Positions 1 to 9,453 are shown, numbered from the stretch's first letter. The stretch: 64,000 nucleotides of DNA from Phenylobacterium sp. (GCA_004799545.1 SSMU01000023.1:515897-579896), one strand, 5' to 3'. The notes: generated by a model from the letters alone, not told the origin. A program made the numbers and translations.

Positions 1-164
1 TGGCCGAGCCGGCCGCCCAGCTGCAGCTCGCCCAGGCCACCGAGATCGCCGGCCAGCGCAAGGCCGCCCTACTCTGCTACGAGGCCGACGCCGCCGGCTG
101 CCACCGCCGCATCGTCGCCGACCGCATCCGCGAGGCGATCGGGTGTGAGGTTGAGGACCTGTGA
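1..164 (+). CDS. DUF488 family protein, C-terminal fragment
   Basis: The gene enters from the left edge in frame 3, and only its last 53 codons are in the window. The visible residues include LLCYEAD followed by CHRR and a helix with IVADRIREAI. This matches the conserved C-terminal end of DUF488 proteins, where a Cys-Tyr/Phe-Glu and a Cys-His-Arg motif form the signature. No biochemical role is firmly established for the family. The gene stops at TGA 162-164, just before a small hairpin repeat. The family call rests on a short piece. Confidence 0.7.
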   Translation, partial: AEPAAQLQLAQATEIAGQRKAALLCYEADAAGCHRRIVADRIREAIGCEVEDL

Positions 165-167
165 TCT

Positions 168-207
168 GACGACCCCTCCCGCTTGCGGGAGAGGGTAGGG
201 TGAGGTG
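168..207. repeat. Short hairpin copy of the CTCCCGC dispersed repeat
   Basis: A perfect CTCCCGC-TT-GCGGGAG hairpin lies at 176-191, followed by AGGGTAGGGTGAGG. The same flank occurs in reverse complement near 9955-9975, so this is a dispersed element rather than a chance hairpin. It sits between two convergent genes and could serve as a terminator, although it lacks a T-run. Confidence 0.6.
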
Positions 208-208
208 A

Positions 209-1423
209 CTAGGCTTCCAGCTCCGCGCCGGTGAGGTCGCAGCCGGCGAGGCGGGCCTGGGTGAGGTCAGCCTCGATCATCCGGGCGCGCCGCGCCGTGG
301 CGCCGCGCAGGTCGGCGGCGCGCAGGGTGGCCCGCGTCAGGTCGGTGCGCACGAAGCGGCCTTCGGAGATCATCAGCGGGCCGAGCTTGGCGCCGCGCAG
401 GTCGGCGCGGGTCAGCTGGGCGCCCCGCAACCGCGCGCCGCGCAGGTCGGCCTCGCGCAGGTCCGCGCCGCGGAAATCGCAGTCGGAGAGGTCGGCGCCC
501 TGCAGCTCCACCCGCTGCATGTCGAGGCCGAAGAAGATGCAGTTGCGGGCGTTGAGGCCGGTCAGCCGGCGGCCGCGCAGGGTGCGCATCGGCCGGAAGT
601 CGATCTCCGGCAGGTTCATCACCGCCCCGCTGCGGCCCTGGCTGTCGCAATAGGCCTCGTGGTCGGCCAGCACTTCGTCGAGCGGCCGGTCGTCGATGTA
701 GACGATGGGCGGCGGCCCGCGCAGCACCTCGGTCATGTCCACGTCGTCGAGCAGGGCGTGCTCGAGGTTGGCGCCGGCCACCACCGTGCGCTTCATCGAG
801 GCGCCGGAGAGGTCCGCGCCGCCGAGGTCGGCGCCCGAGAGGTCCGCCCCGTCCAACACCGCCCGCATCAGCCGCGCGCCGTTCATCACCGCCCCGGCCA
901 AGTTGGCGTCGGTGAAGTCGCTGGCCATGGCGATGGTCGAGGTCATCTGGGCCCCGGCCAGGTTGGCGCCGGCCAGGATGGCGTAGTTCAGCTCACCCGG
1001 GCGGTGCTCGTGCCTAAGGATGCGGAAGCCGTCGAGCTTGTCCTGCAGGGCGATACGGCCCTCGCGCAGGTCGCAGCCGGCGAGGTCGGCGCCGGCCAGG
1101 TTGGCGCCGCGCAGGCAGGCGCCGCGCAGGTCGGCCCGCTTGAAATTGGTGCGCCGGAGGTCGGCTTCCCTGAGGTCCGCGCCGAACAGGATGGCGCGCG
1201 ACAGGTTGGCGCCGGCCATCAGCGCATTGGTCAGCTTGGCGCCGGCGAAGTCGGCCTCGCGCAGGTCGAGGCCTTCCAGGGAGCAGTTGGAGAGGTCGGC
1301 ATAGGTCAGCGCCAGCCGCCGGCCGCCCGCGCGCCCCGCCAGATACCGCTGGTGGGCGTCGACCGCCTCGCGCAGGCTCTGGGCGTCGAGCGCCAGGTGG
1401 TAGGGTTGAGCTTGGGACGTCAT
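209..1423 (-). CDS. Pentapeptide-repeat protein with two repeat modules
   Basis: The protein has 404 residues and is dominated by A(D/N)LxxA pentapeptides such as GADLREADLRRTNFKRADL. These fold into a right-handed quadrilateral beta helix. It appears to be two modules. Each opens with a short non-repeat leader of the form H-x-x-Y-x-x-x-x-G-R-x-G (near residues 20-30 and 253-263) and continues with pentapeptides. The ATG at 1423 is chosen because GAAGG precedes it at suitable spacing; an in-frame ATG at 1447 would add eight residues without a ribosome site. There is no signal peptide, so a cytoplasmic location is expected. Substrate or partner is unknown. It is read convergently toward the DUF488 gene. 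Confidence 0.85.
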   Translation of the reverse strand: MTSQAQPYHLALDAQSLREAVDAHQRYLAGRAGGRRLALTYADLSNCSLEGLDLREADFAGAKLTNALMAGANLSRAILFGADLREADLRRTNFKRADLRGACLRGANLAGADLAGCDLREGRIALQDKLDGFRILRHEHRPGELNYAILAGANLAGAQMTSTIAMASDFTDANLAGAVMNGARLMRAVLDGADLSGADLGGADLSGASMKRTVVAGANLEHALLDDVDMTEVLRGPPPIVYIDDRPLDEVLADHEAYCDSQGRSGAVMNLPEIDFRPMRTLRGRRLTGLNARNCIFFGLDMQRVELQGADLSDCDFRGADLREADLRGARLRGAQLTRADLRGAKLGPLMISEGRFVRTDLTRATLRAADLRGATARRARMIEADLTQARLAGCDLTGAELEA

Positions 1424-1539
1424 GAAAGCCTTCGGATCGGCCACCATGGCGGGCACGCGCTTAAGGAACGGTTGCCCCTTGCGGGTAAAGCGCCGGAATT
1501 CGCCTATTTGGCGAAAAACCGCGCGCCCGGCGGTTCGGC

Positions 1540-2217
1540 CTAGTTCTTCGGCGAGTCCCCGCGGGTCGCCGCCGCGATCAGGGCCGCGATCCGGTCGGTC
1601 GAGTCGGCCGCCTGGTTCAGGATCTGCATCGGACCGGCGCCCGGACGGACGGCCTGGGCCATCTGATTCGCCGCGGTGTGGGCCATGGCGATGGCGGTGT
1701 TCTCCACCCGGCCGAAGCCCGAGGAGGCCATCACGCGGGCCTGGCTGTCCGGATAGATGAAGCCGTAGGTCGGATAGGTCGAGCCGCCCATGTCGCGGTT
1801 GGGGCCGTACCAGACCTTCACCAGGCTCCAGTCGCCGACCTGCGAGACGTCGATCAGGGTGACGTCCTTCTCGATCTTGCCGCGGCTGCCGTCGATCGGC
1901 GACCAGTTGGCGTGGGTGATCTGGATCACCCGGTCGGTCAGCACCTCGCTGACCACGGCCACGTGGCCGAGACGCATGCGCTCGGTGGGCTTGAAGCAAA
2001 GCACGGCGCCAGTCTTGGGCTGGAAGCCTTCGGCGTAGTGGCCGACGGCTTGGTTCCACCAGGTGTAGGCGTCGCCGAAGATCTGGATGCCGGACACCAG
2101 GCGCGCGAACGGGACGCACTCCCAATAGGTGTCCGCGAAGGCCCCTGCGCTAGGCGCTAGGCTCAGAACGGCCGCGACGGCCAGGGAACCCCATAGGGTC
2201 CTCGGTCGTTTCGACAT
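1540..2217 (-). CDS. Secreted CHAP-domain amidase/peptidase
   Basis: The protein has 225 residues with an N-terminal signal peptide (basic MSKRPR, hydrophobic core, cleavage near AFA-DT). The CHAP cysteine is in WECVPFAR right after the signal, and the catalytic histidine is in RLGHVAVVSEV. CHAP domains cleave peptidoglycan amide bonds through a Cys-His pair, so a cell-wall hydrolase in the periplasm is likely. The C-terminal part, from about residue 150, is not recognised and may bind or regulate. The gene runs leftward ahead of the pentapeptide gene with a 116-bp gap. Confidence 0.85.
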   Translation of the reverse strand: MSKRPRTLWGSLAVAAVLSLAPSAGAFADTYWECVPFARLVSGIQIFGDAYTWWNQAVGHYAEGFQPKTGAVLCFKPTERMRLGHVAVVSEVLTDRVIQITHANWSPIDGSRGKIEKDVTLIDVSQVGDWSLVKVWYGPNRDMGGSTYPTYGFIYPDSQARVMASSGFGRVENTAIAMAHTAANQMAQAVRPGAGPMQILNQAADSTDRIAALIAAATRGDSPKN

Positions 2218-2650
2218 GTTTTGGGCACTCCCCGACGCTTACGAGCCAAGGGATAACCCTATCTCCTCAGGAGTGAAAAGAGGGTTTAGATCGACACACC
2301 ATGTGTGGCCGAACGGTCATGCTGTGAATCATCGGGGTCGGGATGACCAATGGCTCGAGACGGTAAGAGCTTAGAAGCCGGAATCCCTAATCCGCGGCTG
2401 GCCATCCAGGCAACTATGCCCGAGGCCATGTTTTCGAGGCTGTGGATAACCTAGACTATCGTAGGCCAAGAGCTTGCGAATACGCCGCGCCCGGCAGCTG
2501 GCGACTACGATCACGGACCTGAAACGAAATGAAACAAGGGGAGGCGGCGGCCACGCCCGCTATTCGTGCGGCCACGGGACGGGATGCCGCAGCAGCTTCA
2601 CAAAAGCGCGAGTCTTGCTCAAACGCCCGGAAAACAGGCGCCGGGGCGCC
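2218..2650. other. 433-bp intergenic stretch with one DnaA-box-like site
   Basis: This region lies between the CHAP gene start and the priA stop. No convincing gene is seen in either strand. It is less GC-rich than its surroundings and presumably holds the CHAP gene promoter. One perfect TGTGGATAA (reverse complement TTATCCACA, the DnaA-box consensus) is at 2441-2449, and GAATC methylation-type sites lie nearby. One box alone does not indicate an origin. Confidence 0.4.
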
Positions 2651-4813
2651 TCAAAGGAAACTGTAGGGGTCGATGTCGATGGCGACTCGCAACGCGCCCC
2701 GCGGCTTCATCCGAGCCCGCCAGGCGGCCATGTAGGCCGAGAGGTCGACGCCCCGGTCGGCGCGCACCAGGAAGCGCTTGCGGCGGCGGCCGCGGATCAG
2801 GCCGAGCGGCGCGTCGGCCGGGCCGTAGACCTCGACGCCGGCCGTATTGGGGGCGGCCTCGGCCATCTCGCGGCAGAATGCGTCCAGCCGGGCTGCGTCG
2901 ACATCGGAGGCGATCACCGCCGCCAGGCGGCCGAACGGCGGCAGGCCGGCGAGCTCGCGCTCGGCCATCTCAGCGGCCACGAAGGCGTCGCGGTCCTGGG
3001 CCTTGAGCGCCTGCATCACCGCATGGTCGGGGGCGTAGGTCTGCAGCAGGGCGCGGCCCGGCCGGTCCTTGCGTCCCGCCCGGCCCGTGGCCTGGGCGAG
3101 CAGCTGATAGGTGCGCTCGGCCGCCCGGAGGTCGCCGCCGCGCAGGCCGAGGTCGGCGTCGACCACGCCCACCAGGGTGAGGTTCGGGAAGTTGTGCCCC
3201 TTGGCGGCGGCTTGGGTCGCCACCAGCACGTCGATCTCGCCGGCCGCCATGGACTCGATCAGCCGCCGGGCCTCGCGCGCGTCGAACACGGTGTCGGACG
3301 AGAACACCGCCAGCCGCGCCTCGGGGAACAGGGCCTTGGCCTCCTCCTCCACCCGCTCCACCCCGGGCCCGATCGAGACCAGGCTGTCCTTCGCCCCGCA
3401 GTGCGGACAGGCGACCGGCTTGGGCATGGAGAAGCCGGTCAGGTGGCAGACCAGCCGTCCGGAATAGCGGTGCTCGACCAGCCAGCTGTCCGTGTCGGGC
3501 GCGGTCATCCGCTCGCCGCAGGCCTTGCAGAGCACCAACGGCGCATAGCCCCGGCGATTGAGGAACAGCAGCACCTGCTCGCCGCGCGCCAGGGTCTCGC
3601 CCATGGCCGTCACCAGCGGCGGCGACAGCCAGCGGCCGTGCTCCGGCGGCGTCTCGCGCAGGTCGATGAGGGCGATGTCGGGCAGCCGCGCCGATCCGTG
3701 ACGCGCGGAGATCCGCAGCCAGCGGTAGCGGCCGGTCTCGGCGTTGCGCAGGGTCTCCAGCGACGGGGTCGCCGAGGCCAGCACCACCGCGGCCTCCTCG
3801 ATCTTGCCGCGCGCCACGGCCAGGTCGCGCGCGTGGTAGATGAAGCCCTCCTCCTGCTTGAAGGAGGCGTCATGCTCCTCGTCGACCACCACCAGCCGCA
3901 GCTTGCGGAACGGCAGGAACAGGGCCGAGCGGGCGCCCACCACGATCCGGCAGGCGCCGGAGAGCACGCCGTCCCACACCCTGCGCCGGGCCGGCGGGGC
4001 GACGTCGGAATGCCATTCGCCAGGCTGGGCGCCGAAGCGGGCGGCGACCCGGGCGATCACCGCCTGGGTGAGCGCGATCTCCGGCAGCAGGATCAGCACC
4101 TGGGCTTCGGGATCGGCGGCCAGCGCCGCGGCGGCGGCCTCCAGATAGACTTCGGTCTTGCCGGAGCCGGTGACCCCGTCCAGCAGCGCCACCTGGAAGC
4201 CGCCCTCGCCGACCATCGCCCTCAGCGCCTCGGCGGCGGCGGCCTGACTGGGGTTCAGCGCCGCGCCCTCGCGGGACGGATCCGGCGCGTCGAAGCGGAC
4301 TTCCGGCTCGAGGGTGCGGACCGCCAGCACGCCCTCGTCGAGGAGGGCCTTCACCACCCCGGCCGAGACCCCGGCCGTCCGCGCCAGCTCCGCGCCGCTG
4401 ACCGGCGCGCCTTGCGCCGCCGCCAGCACCTTCGTCCGGGCCGGCGTGACGCGCGCCGGCTGCAGGCCCGTCGCCTCGACCACCCGCACCGCCTTCGGCT
4501 TCGGGCCCCGCGCGCCGCGCAGGGCGATGGCCAGCGGCTGGCCGGGCGCATCGACCGCATAGCGCGCCGCCCACTGCACGAACTCCAGGGTGCTGGCCGG
4601 CAGCGGCGGATCGTCCAGCCTCGCCTGCACCGCCTTCAGCGGACGGTTGTGGCCGGCGCCGTCGCGCAAGGCCGCCACCACGCCACGCATCAGGTTCGGG
4701 CCCAGCGGCGCCGCCACCTGGTCGCCCACGGCAAGCTCCATCCCCTCCGGCTCGGCGTAGTCGAAGGCTTCCGGCAGGGGCAGTGGCAACAGGACCGAGG
4801 CGATGCGGCTCAT
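2651..4813 (-). CDS. priA: Primosomal protein N' (replication restart helicase)
   Basis: PriA reloads the replisome at stalled forks through 3'-5' helicase action. The 720-residue frame has the N-terminal DNA-binding region, Walker [10 protein letters not shown] near residue 214, the DEEH box near 309, SATPS and the C-terminal helicase lobe with ATGRAGR. The zinc region is reduced: CKAC (about 427-430) and CPHC (about 468-471) remain, but the middle CxxC is replaced by TAPDTDS and the next pair is CHLT. In the E. coli numbering this keeps the ligands of one zinc site and loses three of four of the other. The gene is divergent from the transaldolase gene with 66 bp between. Confidence 0.95.
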   Translation of the reverse strand: MSRIASVLLPLPLPEAFDYAEPEGMELAVGDQVAAPLGPNLMRGVVAALRDGAGHNRPLKAVQARLDDPPLPASTLEFVQWAARYAVDAPGQPLAIALRGARGPKPKAVRVVEATGLQPARVTPARTKVLAAAQGAPVSGAELARTAGVSAGVVKALLDEGVLAVRTLEPEVRFDAPDPSREGAALNPSQAAAAEALRAMVGEGGFQVALLDGVTGSGKTEVYLEAAAAALAADPEAQVLILLPEIALTQAVIARVAARFGAQPGEWHSDVAPPARRRVWDGVLSGACRIVVGARSALFLPFRKLRLVVVDEEHDASFKQEEGFIYHARDLAVARGKIEEAAVVLASATPSLETLRNAETGRYRWLRISARHGSARLPDIALIDLRETPPEHGRWLSPPLVTAMGETLARGEQVLLFLNRRGYAPLVLCKACGERMTAPDTDSWLVEHRYSGRLVCHLTGFSMPKPVACPHCGAKDSLVSIGPGVERVEEEAKALFPEARLAVFSSDTVFDAREARRLIESMAAGEIDVLVATQAAAKGHNFPNLTLVGVVDADLGLRGGDLRAAERTYQLLAQATGRAGRKDRPGRALLQTYAPDHAVMQALKAQDRDAFVAAEMAERELAGLPPFGRLAAVIASDVDAARLDAFCREMAEAAPNTAGVEVYGPADAPLGLIRGRRRKRFLVRADRGVDLSAYMAAWRARMKPRGALRVAIDIDPYSFL

Positions 4814-4879
4814 CGCAGGTCTTTTGCGCTTGCGCCCAAGGCGGCTACAAGGCGCATCCGCAAACTCAGGGTCTTCGCG

Positions 4880-5533
4880 ATGCAGCTCTTCCTCGACACC
4901 GCCGACGTGAGCGTTCTCAGGGACCTCGCCGCCACCGGCCTGGTGGACGGCGTCACCACCAACCCCACCCTGATCGCCAAGTCCGGCCGCCCCATGTTCG
5001 AGGTCATCGCCGAGATTTGCGATATCGTCGAGGGGCCGGTGAGCGCCGAGGTCGCCGCCACCGAATCCAAGGCGATGCTGGCCGAAGGCCGCAAGCTGGC
5101 CGCCATCGCCACCAACGTCGTGGTGAAGGTGCCGCTGACCCGCGAGGGCCTGATCGCCACCCGCGAGTTCGCGATCGAGGGCATCCAGACCAACGTCACC
5201 CTCTGCTTCTCCGCGCCCCAGGCCCTGCTCGCCGCCAAGGCGGGCGCCAGCTACATCTCACCCTTCGTCGGCCGCCTCGACGACTATGGTGCGGTCGGCA
5301 TGGAGCTGATCGCGGAGATCCGCGCGATCTACGACAACTACGACTTCGACACCGAGATCCTCGCCGCCTCGATCCGCAACGGCGCCCACGTGACCGGCGC
5401 GGCCATCGCCGGAGCCGACTGCGCGACCATCCCGCCCGACGTGTTCGCGGCGCTTTTCAAGCACCCGTTAACCGAAAAGGGCCTTGATCAATTCCTGGCC
5501 GATTGGGCGAAGACTGGCCAATCGATCCTATAG
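4880..5533 (+). CDS. tal: Transaldolase of the small FSA/TalC type
   Basis: The protein has 217 residues, the usual length of the small transaldolase/fructose-6-phosphate aldolase class rather than the 310-residue TalB class. It begins MQLFLDTAD and has GVTTNPTL, the Schiff-base lysine in VVVKVPLT (K83), TNVTLCFS and ISPFVGR. It would act in the cytoplasmic pentose phosphate pathway or as an aldolase; sequence alone does not separate the two activities. It is the first gene of a rightward group with DUF484 and xerC, and starts back-to-back with priA. Confidence 0.92.
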   Translation: MQLFLDTADVSVLRDLAATGLVDGVTTNPTLIAKSGRPMFEVIAEICDIVEGPVSAEVAATESKAMLAEGRKLAAIATNVVVKVPLTREGLIATREFAIEGIQTNVTLCFSAPQALLAAKAGASYISPFVGRLDDYGAVGMELIAEIRAIYDNYDFDTEILAASIRNGAHVTGAAIAGADCATIPPDVFAALFKHPLTEKGLDQFLADWAKTGQSIL

Positions 5534-5550
5534 CCTACTGGGGAACGGAC

Positions 5551-6234
5551 ATGGACGGGTCGCAGGGCGAGATCGCGGGTCTGCCGCTTGAACCGGCCGC
5601 CGTCCGCCGCTTCCTCGCCGACAACCCCGAGTTCCTGCGCGACGACAACGGGCTGCTGGACGAACTCGGCCTGAAGGTCGCCGCCGGCAATGTGGTCGAC
5701 TTCGGGCCCGCGGCGCTCGCCCGGGTGCACGCCGCCCACCAGCGCGAATCCGCCCAGCGCCAGCAACTCGAGGCGACGGCGCGGGCCAACTTCTCCGCCC
5801 AGGCCCAGACCCACGGCGCGGTCATCGACCTGTTGGACGCCCGCAACCACTCCGACCTCGCCTGGCGGCTCGACGAACTGGCGCAGCAGCGCTTCGGCCT
5901 GACCGCCGGGGTGATCGCCCTGGAGGCGTCCGAGCGGGCGCCGGCCGGCTGGCACATGCTGGTGGACGGCCAGGTGGACATGATCCTGGATGGCTCCCAG
6001 CGGCTGGCGCGCATGGGCTTCGCGCCCACGGCGCTCGGCCTGTTCGGGGCGCGCGGCGAGGCGATCCGCTCCATGGCCATGGTCCGCACCTCGATGTGGG
6101 AACCGGCCCGCCAGGGGCTGCTGGCGTTCGGCTCGCCGGACCCCGAAGGCTTCACCGAGGAGATGGGCGTCGAGCTGGTCGCCTTCCTCGCCCGCGTGGT
6201 GGAGCGCACCGCCGAGCGCTGGCCGATCCTGTGA
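5551..6234 (+). CDS. DUF484 family protein (YigA-like)
   Basis: The protein has 227 residues with the family pattern: VRRFLADNPEFL at the N-terminus, a charged helical middle (HAAHQRESAQRQQ) and a GAF-like C-terminal half containing MSMAMVR-type and LAFGSPDPEGF segments. ATG 5551 is preceded by GGGGAACGG. DUF484 genes sit next to xerC in many Proteobacteria, including yigA-xerC of E. coli. Here the stop overlaps the xerC GTG start by four bases, which indicates translational coupling. The molecular role is not established; an accessory role in chromosome dimer resolution is only inferred from position. Confidence 0.88.
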   Translation: MDGSQGEIAGLPLEPAAVRRFLADNPEFLRDDNGLLDELGLKVAAGNVVDFGPAALARVHAAHQRESAQRQQLEATARANFSAQAQTHGAVIDLLDARNHSDLAWRLDELAQQRFGLTAGVIALEASERAPAGWHMLVDGQVDMILDGSQRLARMGFAPTALGLFGARGEAIRSMAMVRTSMWEPARQGLLAFGSPDPEGFTEEMGVELVAFLARVVERTAERWPIL

Positions 6235-7145
6235 TCTCCGACCAGGCGCTCGCAGCCTGGCTGGCCTACCTCAGCCAGGAACGGCGCCTCTCGCCCCGGA
6301 CCCTGGAGGCCTATGGCTTCGCGGGCCGGCGCTACCTGGCCTTCCTGGAACAGCATCGTGCGGAGAGCCTGGACCTGAAGGCGCTGGGCACGGTCACGGC
6401 GGGCGAGATCCGCGCGTGGCTGGCGAATCTGCGGCAAGGCGACCACCCCTTGAGCCCTCGCTCGCTCAGCCAGGCGCTGTCGGCGATCCGCACCTTCCAC
6501 GGCTTCCTCGACCGCCGGCTCGACACGCCCAATCCGGCGCTCGCCCTGGTCCGGGGGCCGAAGATCCGGCCCGGCGCGCCCAGGCCGGTCAGCGAGGACC
6601 AGGCGCTCGGCCTGATCGCCGAGCCGGCGCTCGATCCCGACCGGGAAGGCTGGGAGGCGGCGCGCGACCAGGCTGTGCTGACCCTGCTCTACGGCTGCGG
6701 CCTGCGGATCTCCGAAGCCCTGTCGCTGAAGCGGTCCGACGCGCCGCTCCCGGACAGCCTGCGGATCACCGGCAAGGGTGCGAAGACCCGCCTCGTACCG
6801 GTGCTGCCGGCGGTGCGCGAGGCGATCGAGGCCTATCTCGCAGCCGTGCCGCACGGCTTCGCGCCGCAGGAGGCGCTGTTCCGCGCCAAGCGCGGGGGTC
6901 CGTTAAGTCCGCGGCACGTCCAGGCGATGGTGCAGACCCTAAGAGGTCGACTCGGCCTGCCCGCCAGCGCCACGCCGCATGCCCTGCGCCACTCCTTCGC
7001 CACCCACCTGCTGGGTGCGGGCGCGGACCTGCGCTCGATCCAGGAACTGCTGGGCCACGCCTCGCTGTCGACGACGCAGCGCTACACCGAGGTGGATGCG
7101 GCGGCTTTGCTCGGGGCCTATTCCAAGGCCCACCCGCACGCCTGA
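6231..7145 (+). CDS. xerC: Tyrosine recombinase XerC
   Basis: The protein has 304 residues and starts at GTG 6231 within the GTGA overlap with the DUF484 stop. It resolves chromosome dimers at dif together with XerD. The N-terminal SAM-like DNA-binding domain is followed by the catalytic set R159 (CGLRISEAL), the ITGKGAKTR beta-hairpin lysine, H250 and R253 (HALRHSFATHLL), H276 (LGHASL) and nucleophile Y285 (QRYTEV). The length and DUF484 context mark it as the housekeeping enzyme, not a phage integrase. It converges on the small secreted gene that ends at 7149. Confidence 0.95.
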   Translation: MISDQALAAWLAYLSQERRLSPRTLEAYGFAGRRYLAFLEQHRAESLDLKALGTVTAGEIRAWLANLRQGDHPLSPRSLSQALSAIRTFHGFLDRRLDTPNPALALVRGPKIRPGAPRPVSEDQALGLIAEPALDPDREGWEAARDQAVLTLLYGCGLRISEALSLKRSDAPLPDSLRITGKGAKTRLVPVLPAVREAIEAYLAAVPHGFAPQEALFRAKRGGPLSPRHVQAMVQTLRGRLGLPASATPHALRHSFATHLLGAGADLRSIQELLGHASLSTTQRYTEVDAAALLGAYSKAHPHA

Positions 7146-7148
7146 GGC

Positions 7149-7457
7149 CTAGTTGCCGGAGCCCCCGGCGGCGCGGCCATCGCCTTCCACGTCATATTGG
7201 ACGATCAGCGGCGCGGCGCAGCCGCCCACAGTCCGGTTCACGGCGATTTCCAGGTGCGCTTTCGGCAGGTCGCCGAGGCGGCGGATCTTCGGCGACCAGG
7301 CCTCGGGCGAAGCCGCGACGGTCACCCCGGCGCGGCAGGCCGATGGGATATAGTTGAGGCCGTTCCGTTGGATGAGGGGTCGCACGGCGGATGAGACGCT
7401 CGGCGCGGGCGCGGGCGCGGCGGCGGTGAGGCTGGCGGCGAGAAGAAGGGCGATCAT
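7149..7457 (-). CDS. Small secreted protein of unknown function
   Basis: The protein has 102 residues with a signal peptide (MIALLLAASLTAAAPAPAP). Two cysteines lie about 38 residues apart (SACRAG and GGCAAP) and could form one disulfide in the periplasm. The end is rich in Gly and Asp. No family is recognised. It is transcribed leftward downstream of the GNAT gene and converges on xerC. Confidence 0.65.
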   Translation of the reverse strand: MIALLLAASLTAAAPAPAPSVSSAVRPLIQRNGLNYIPSACRAGVTVAASPEAWSPKIRRLGDLPKAHLEIAVNRTVGGCAAPLIVQYDVEGDGRAAGGSGN

Positions 7458-7514
7458 GTTCGTCTCCGTTCCCCTGGTGCGGAAATCCTGCCACCGGCGT
7501 CGCGGCCGCGCAAA

Positions 7515-7958
7515 TCAACTCGCTGGCCGATCCTTCACCAGCCGCATCCAAGCCACCTCGGAGCCGGGATCGCGGCCCATCTCAACGCAGGTGAAGCCTT
7601 CGCGGGCGTAGAAGTGCTGGGCGCGGCGGTTGGGGGCCTGCACCTTCAGCGACAGGGGCCCGGTGGCCAGGGCGAGGACATGGTCCAGCAGCGCCTTGCC
7701 GACGCCCTTGCCGCGGCGCTCCACATAGAGCGAATGCAGGAAATTCTGCGGCCGGTAGACGGCGGCGACGCCCAGGATCACCCCGTCCTCGACCGCCACA
7801 TAGACCTCCTCCTCGCGCGCGGCGGAGAGGAACTCCTCGCGCCGGTGCCGTTCGGCGGGAAGCCAGGTGAAGGTGGCGCGCAGCACGCGCACATAGAGGT
7901 CGGCGCAGGGCCCGAGCTCATCGGGCCTCGCGGGCCGGACCTCCAGGCCGGTGCTCAA
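7515..7958 (-). CDS. GNAT family N-acetyltransferase
   Basis: The frame has about 147 residues and shows the GNAT fold: LEVRPARPDELGPCADLY at the N-terminus, HSLYVERRGKGVGKALLDHV (the acetyl-CoA pyrophosphate loop RxGxGxA) and APNRRAQHFYAREGF near the end. It would acetylate an unknown amine. The start is uncertain: TTG 7958 overlaps the lpdA stop as TTGA, while an in-frame GTG lies at 7973. Either implies coupling to lpdA. It is the last gene of the leftward TCA block and probably a passenger. Confidence 0.82.
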   Translation of the reverse strand: MSTGLEVRPARPDELGPCADLYVRVLRATFTWLPAERHRREEFLSAAREEEVYVAVEDGVILGVAAVYRPQNFLHSLYVERRGKGVGKALLDHVLALATGPLSLKVQAPNRRAQHFYAREGFTCVEMGRDPGSEVAWMRLVKDRPAS

Positions 7959-9370
7959 GCCTGCATCGTCCACCCCTCGACGCCCATAGCCGCCTGGCGC
8001 AGCGCCTCCGAGCGGGTGGGGTGCGGGTGGCAGGTGCGCGCCACGTCTTCGGACGCGGCGCGGAACTCCATGGCCACGCAATATTCGCCGACCATCTCGG
8101 ACACCGACGGGCCGATCATATGCACGCCCAGCACCTCGTCGGTGGCGGCGTCGGCCAGCACCTTCACGAAGCCCTCGGCCTCGTGGTTGATCTTGGCGCG
8201 GGAGTTGGCGGTGAACGGGAACTTGCCGGCCTTGTAGGCGCGGCCCTCGGCCTTCAGCTCCTCCTCGGTCTTGCCGACCCAGGCGACTTCCGGCCAGGTG
8301 TAGATCACGCTGGGGATCACGCCGTAGCTCACGTGGCCCGCGTGGCCGGCGATGGTCTCGATGCAGGCGATCGCCTCTTCCTCGGCCTTGTGCGCCAGCA
8401 TCGGCCCGAGCGTCACGTCACCGATCGCCCAGACGCCCTCAGCCGAAGTCCTCCAGTGGTCGGTCTCGATGAAGCCGCGCTTGTCCGGGGCAATCCCCAC
8501 GCTCTCCAGGCCGAGGCCTTCGGTGTAGGGACGCCGTCCGACGCAGGCCAGCAGGTAGTCGGCCTGCAACGTCTCCGCCGCGCCGCCCGCCACCGGCTCG
8601 ACGGTCAGGCTGACGCCGGTTTTGGAGGCCTTGGCCCCGGTGACCTTGGACGACAGGCGGAACTCCATGCCCTGCTTGGTCAGCGACCGCTGCAGCGTCT
8701 TGGCCACCTCGGCGTCCGCGCCGGGGATGATGCGGTCGAGGAACTCCACCACCGTCACCTTGGCGCCCAGCCGCCGCCACACCGAGCCGAGCTCAAGGCC
8801 GATGATGCCGGCCCCGATGACGATCAGGCTCTTGGGGACCTCCGGCAGGGAGAGCGCGCCGGTGGAATCGACGATCCGCTTCTGGTCGACCGTCACCCCC
8901 GGCAGCATCGACGGCTCCGAGCCGGTGGCGATCACGATGGCCTTGGCCGAGAGCGTGGTGGCCTGGCCGTCGGCGCCCGTCACCTCGACCTTGCCGGTCC
9001 CGGCGATCTTGCCGGCGCCCTTCACCCAGTCGACCTTGTTCTTCTTGAATAGGAACTCGACGCCCTTGGTGAGCGCGGTCACCGACTCGGCCTTCTGCTG
9101 CATCATCTGCACGAGGTCGAGCTTGGGCGTGACCTGGATGCCCAGCCCGGCGAAGTCCTTGGCCGCCATCTCGAACAGCTCGGAGGCGTGCAGCAGGGCC
9201 TTGGAAGGCATGCAGCCGACGTTGAGGCAGGTGCCGCCCAGCGCCTGGCCGCCGTTCACGCCCTTGTCGACGCAGGCGACCTTCAGGCCCAGCTGGCCCG
9301 CCCGGATCGCGGCGTTGTAGCCGCCCGGACCGCCTCCGATGATGACGACGTCGTAGGTGGTCTCGGCCAT
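7955..9370 (-). CDS. lpdA: Dihydrolipoyl dehydrogenase (E3)
   Basis: The protein has 471 residues and is a FAD-dependent oxidoreductase that reoxidises dihydrolipoamide of E2 with NAD. It shows the FAD-binding GGGPGG, the redox disulfide C48/C53 in GGTCLNVGC, the NAD-binding GAGIIGLELG, AIGDV and the C-terminal HPHPTRSEAL that supplies the catalytic His-Glu of the partner subunit. It lies downstream of sucA and sucB in the same direction, so it is the E3 of the 2-oxoglutarate dehydrogenase complex; a separate pyruvate dehydrogenase E3 may exist elsewhere. Confidence 0.96.
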   Translation of the reverse strand: MAETTYDVVIIGGGPGGYNAAIRAGQLGLKVACVDKGVNGGQALGGTCLNVGCMPSKALLHASELFEMAAKDFAGLGIQVTPKLDLVQMMQQKAESVTALTKGVEFLFKKNKVDWVKGAGKIAGTGKVEVTGADGQATTLSAKAIVIATGSEPSMLPGVTVDQKRIVDSTGALSLPEVPKSLIVIGAGIIGLELGSVWRRLGAKVTVVEFLDRIIPGADAEVAKTLQRSLTKQGMEFRLSSKVTGAKASKTGVSLTVEPVAGGAAETLQADYLLACVGRRPYTEGLGLESVGIAPDKRGFIETDHWRTSAEGVWAIGDVTLGPMLAHKAEEEAIACIETIAGHAGHVSYGVIPSVIYTWPEVAWVGKTEEELKAEGRAYKAGKFPFTANSRAKINHEAEGFVKVLADAATDEVLGVHMIGPSVSEMVGEYCVAMEFRAASEDVARTCHPHPTRSEALRQAAMGVEGWTMQA

Positions 9371-9453
9371 GGTCGCGCCCGCTTGAGGAAGTGCGCCGCA
9401 CCTAAGCAGCGCAAGAGCCTAGGTCAACCGGCGAGGCCAAATGGCCGACCCGC

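Noticed and set aside
2474..5533. Long open frame antisense to priA and continuing into the transaldolase
   Set aside because: GC-rich codon bias keeps other frames open. The antisense part has no family pattern, while priA and tal are unmistakable.
6231..7145. Tyrosine recombinase as sign of an integrated element
   Set aside because: Length, motif set and coupling to DUF484 identify housekeeping XerC. No att-like repeats or phage genes are near.
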